A DNA stretch of 6,217 bases, from the NCBI GenBank assembly GCA_025458365.1, contig JALOSP010000090.1:1-6217 (forward strand). Reading direction: 5' to 3'. The notes under the pieces are model-generated. The model was not told where the DNA came from, made no database searches, and worked only from the letters and a program-made list of their open reading frames with translations. Positions 5,340 to 6,217 of this stretch are shown here, one piece after another. The DNA is from Hyphomonadaceae bacterium (lineage in GTDB: Bacteria; Pseudomonadota; Alphaproteobacteria; Caulobacterales; Aquidulcibacteraceae). A program made the position numbers and the translations under genes. How positions within the stretch are numbered: position 1 is the stretch's first letter; the number at the start of each line of letters is the position of its first letter.

Positions 5340-6170
5340 TCAGCGCAACCGCCTGCCCCGCTGGCCGGATTGCGTCTCGATGATGTATTCGACCTGTTCA
5401 GGATGGTCGACCCAAACACTTGGTCCGTTGCTGTTGCGCATGAAACCGCGCACCCGGATCACCCGGCCTTCGAGGCCGAGAATTGTATCCTGGCCGCCGT
5501 TCCAGAGGGGCCATGAGCGCTCCGGGATCGTTGCGGTAACGTCTGTTTGCTGGTCCTCTCCAAAGTTCAGATAAATGACGGAGCCTCGTCGCTCCGCGCT
5601 GACAACGCGGCCTTCGAAGAGCTGGAAGGAGTTTGCAGCGCCGGCCAGGGCCTCCGGGGTCGCATAACGGATTTGATAGGCGGGAACCTGCCAGACACCA
5701 AGACTGGCCTGACGGGCGCTGCGTTCGGCACGCCAGAGGTCTTCGACCCCTGCCCTGTTGTCGGCGTAGGTATGGACCCGCGCATGCCCTTGACGGAGCA
5801 ATGCCTCTTGCACCCAGATGGTGCCGCCATCGGACGACTGCAGCATGACCTGGGCCAGGGCGCGCCCGCGACTGTCGCGTCGCAATCCGCCATAGCGGAG
5901 CTGGACTGTCTTTCCCGCGACCAATGCGGCCAGGCCATCCCGGGCCGCCACCGATGCGGCATCACTTGACCGCAAGCGCGGGGCTTCGATACCCGCCAGC
6001 CGGACAACCAGCCCGCCTTGAAGGACAAAGGAGTCCCCATCCAGGATCGAAGCAACAGCTGCTCGCTCTCCTGTTGCAAAGGCGGGAACGGAATAGGCTG
6101 GCACGAAGGCTGCGGTAGTGAGGATCAAGGCGGCTACAGCGGCCCGGCGGGCTTTGGCGAAATGTCCCAT
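5340..6170 (-). CDS. Secreted thermonuclease (SNase)-like protein with C-terminal accessory domain
   Basis: This 276-residue protein has a signal peptide at residues 1-32: basic AKARR, a hydrophobic core AAVAALILTTAAF, and AFA before the likely cleavage. It is therefore expected in the periplasm or outside. An SNase-like OB-fold domain spans about 36-165: LDGDSFVL (D44, D46, calcium-site positions), VRLAGIEAP with R57 matching catalytic Arg35 of staphylococcal nuclease, RRDSRGR with R103 matching Arg87, and ALLRQGHARV then WRAERSARQASLGVW. The residue after EAP, where the nuclease has its general base Glu43, is R65, and Asp40 is replaced by E62. Nuclease activity is therefore doubtful. Residues about 183-268 (FEGRVVSAERRGSVIYLNFG ... 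GPSVWVDHPEQ) form a second beta-rich, probably OB-like, domain that I recall from related alphaproteobacterial homologues. ATG 6170 has AGGGAGA 7 bases upstream. The gene precedes zur on the same strand after 270 bases, so it may be a separate transcript. Its promoter would lie at or beyond the window edge. Confidence 0.85.
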   Translation of the reverse strand: MGHFAKARRAAVAALILTTAAFVPAYSVPAFATGERAAVASILDGDSFVLQGGLVVRLAGIEAPRLRSSDAASVAARDGLAALVAGKTVQLRYGGLRRDSRGRALAQVMLQSSDGGTIWVQEALLRQGHARVHTYADNRAGVEDLWRAERSARQASLGVWQVPAYQIRYATPEALAGAANSFQLFEGRVVSAERRGSVIYLNFGEDQQTDVTATIPERSWPLWNGGQDTILGLEGRVIRVRGFMRNSNGPSVWVDHPEQVEYIIETQSGQRGRRLR

Positions 6171-6217
6171 GCGAGGATCTCCCTGTGGCTATAAAAACCA
6201 ACGGGACGATAGCTATG

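Noticed and set aside
5121..5516. Plus-strand 131-codon frame across the thermonuclease 3' end
   Set aside because: Most of it is antisense to the conserved C-terminal domain of the thermonuclease-like gene, and no ribosome binding site or motif is seen.

Overview
The window looks like a chromosomal segment of a GC-rich (roughly 60% or more by eye) photosynthetic or carotenoid-making alphaproteobacterium, such as a purple bacterium or an aerobic anoxygenic phototroph. The main evidence is a crtD-crtC pair of the spheroidene/methoxycarotenoid type. An alphaproteobacterial-style Zur regulator and a thermonuclease-like protein fit the same group. No mobile element, CRISPR array, rRNA or tRNA was recognised.

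Layout. Positions 1-4015 are read rightward: the 3' part of crtD (its 5' end lies outside the window), crtC overlapping the crtD 3' end, then a creatininase-family hydrolase with a strong ribosome binding site, and an Old Yellow Enzyme-type flavin oxidoreductase that overlaps the hydrolase by a TTGA stop/start. Positions 4016-4156 are a convergent intergenic region with two hairpins and an imperfect direct repeat. Positions 4157-6170 are read leftward: a secreted thermonuclease-like protein (6170-5340), a 270-base region holding a possible small ORF, zur (5069-4674) and an EVE-domain protein (4591-4157).

CrtC hydrates the end of neurosporene or lycopene-type carotenes, and CrtD then inserts the 3,4 double bond. 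The most notable observation is that crtD carries an in-frame TAA at 282-284, in the middle of otherwise well-conserved sequence on both sides. Unless this is a sequencing error, 3,4-desaturation should be lost. crtC is intact through its conserved body but has no ATG, GTG or TTG where the family would begin, so its 5' end is also uncertain.

The hydrolase-flavoenzyme pair is probably a translationally coupled unit of unknown substrate. The leftward block joins zinc-responsive regulation (Zur) to an EVE-domain nucleic-acid-binding protein. The thermonuclease homologue upstream has Arg at the position of the usual catalytic glutamate. No clear new multi-gene system was found; the candidates worth a second look are the crt lesions and the creatininase-OYE cassette.
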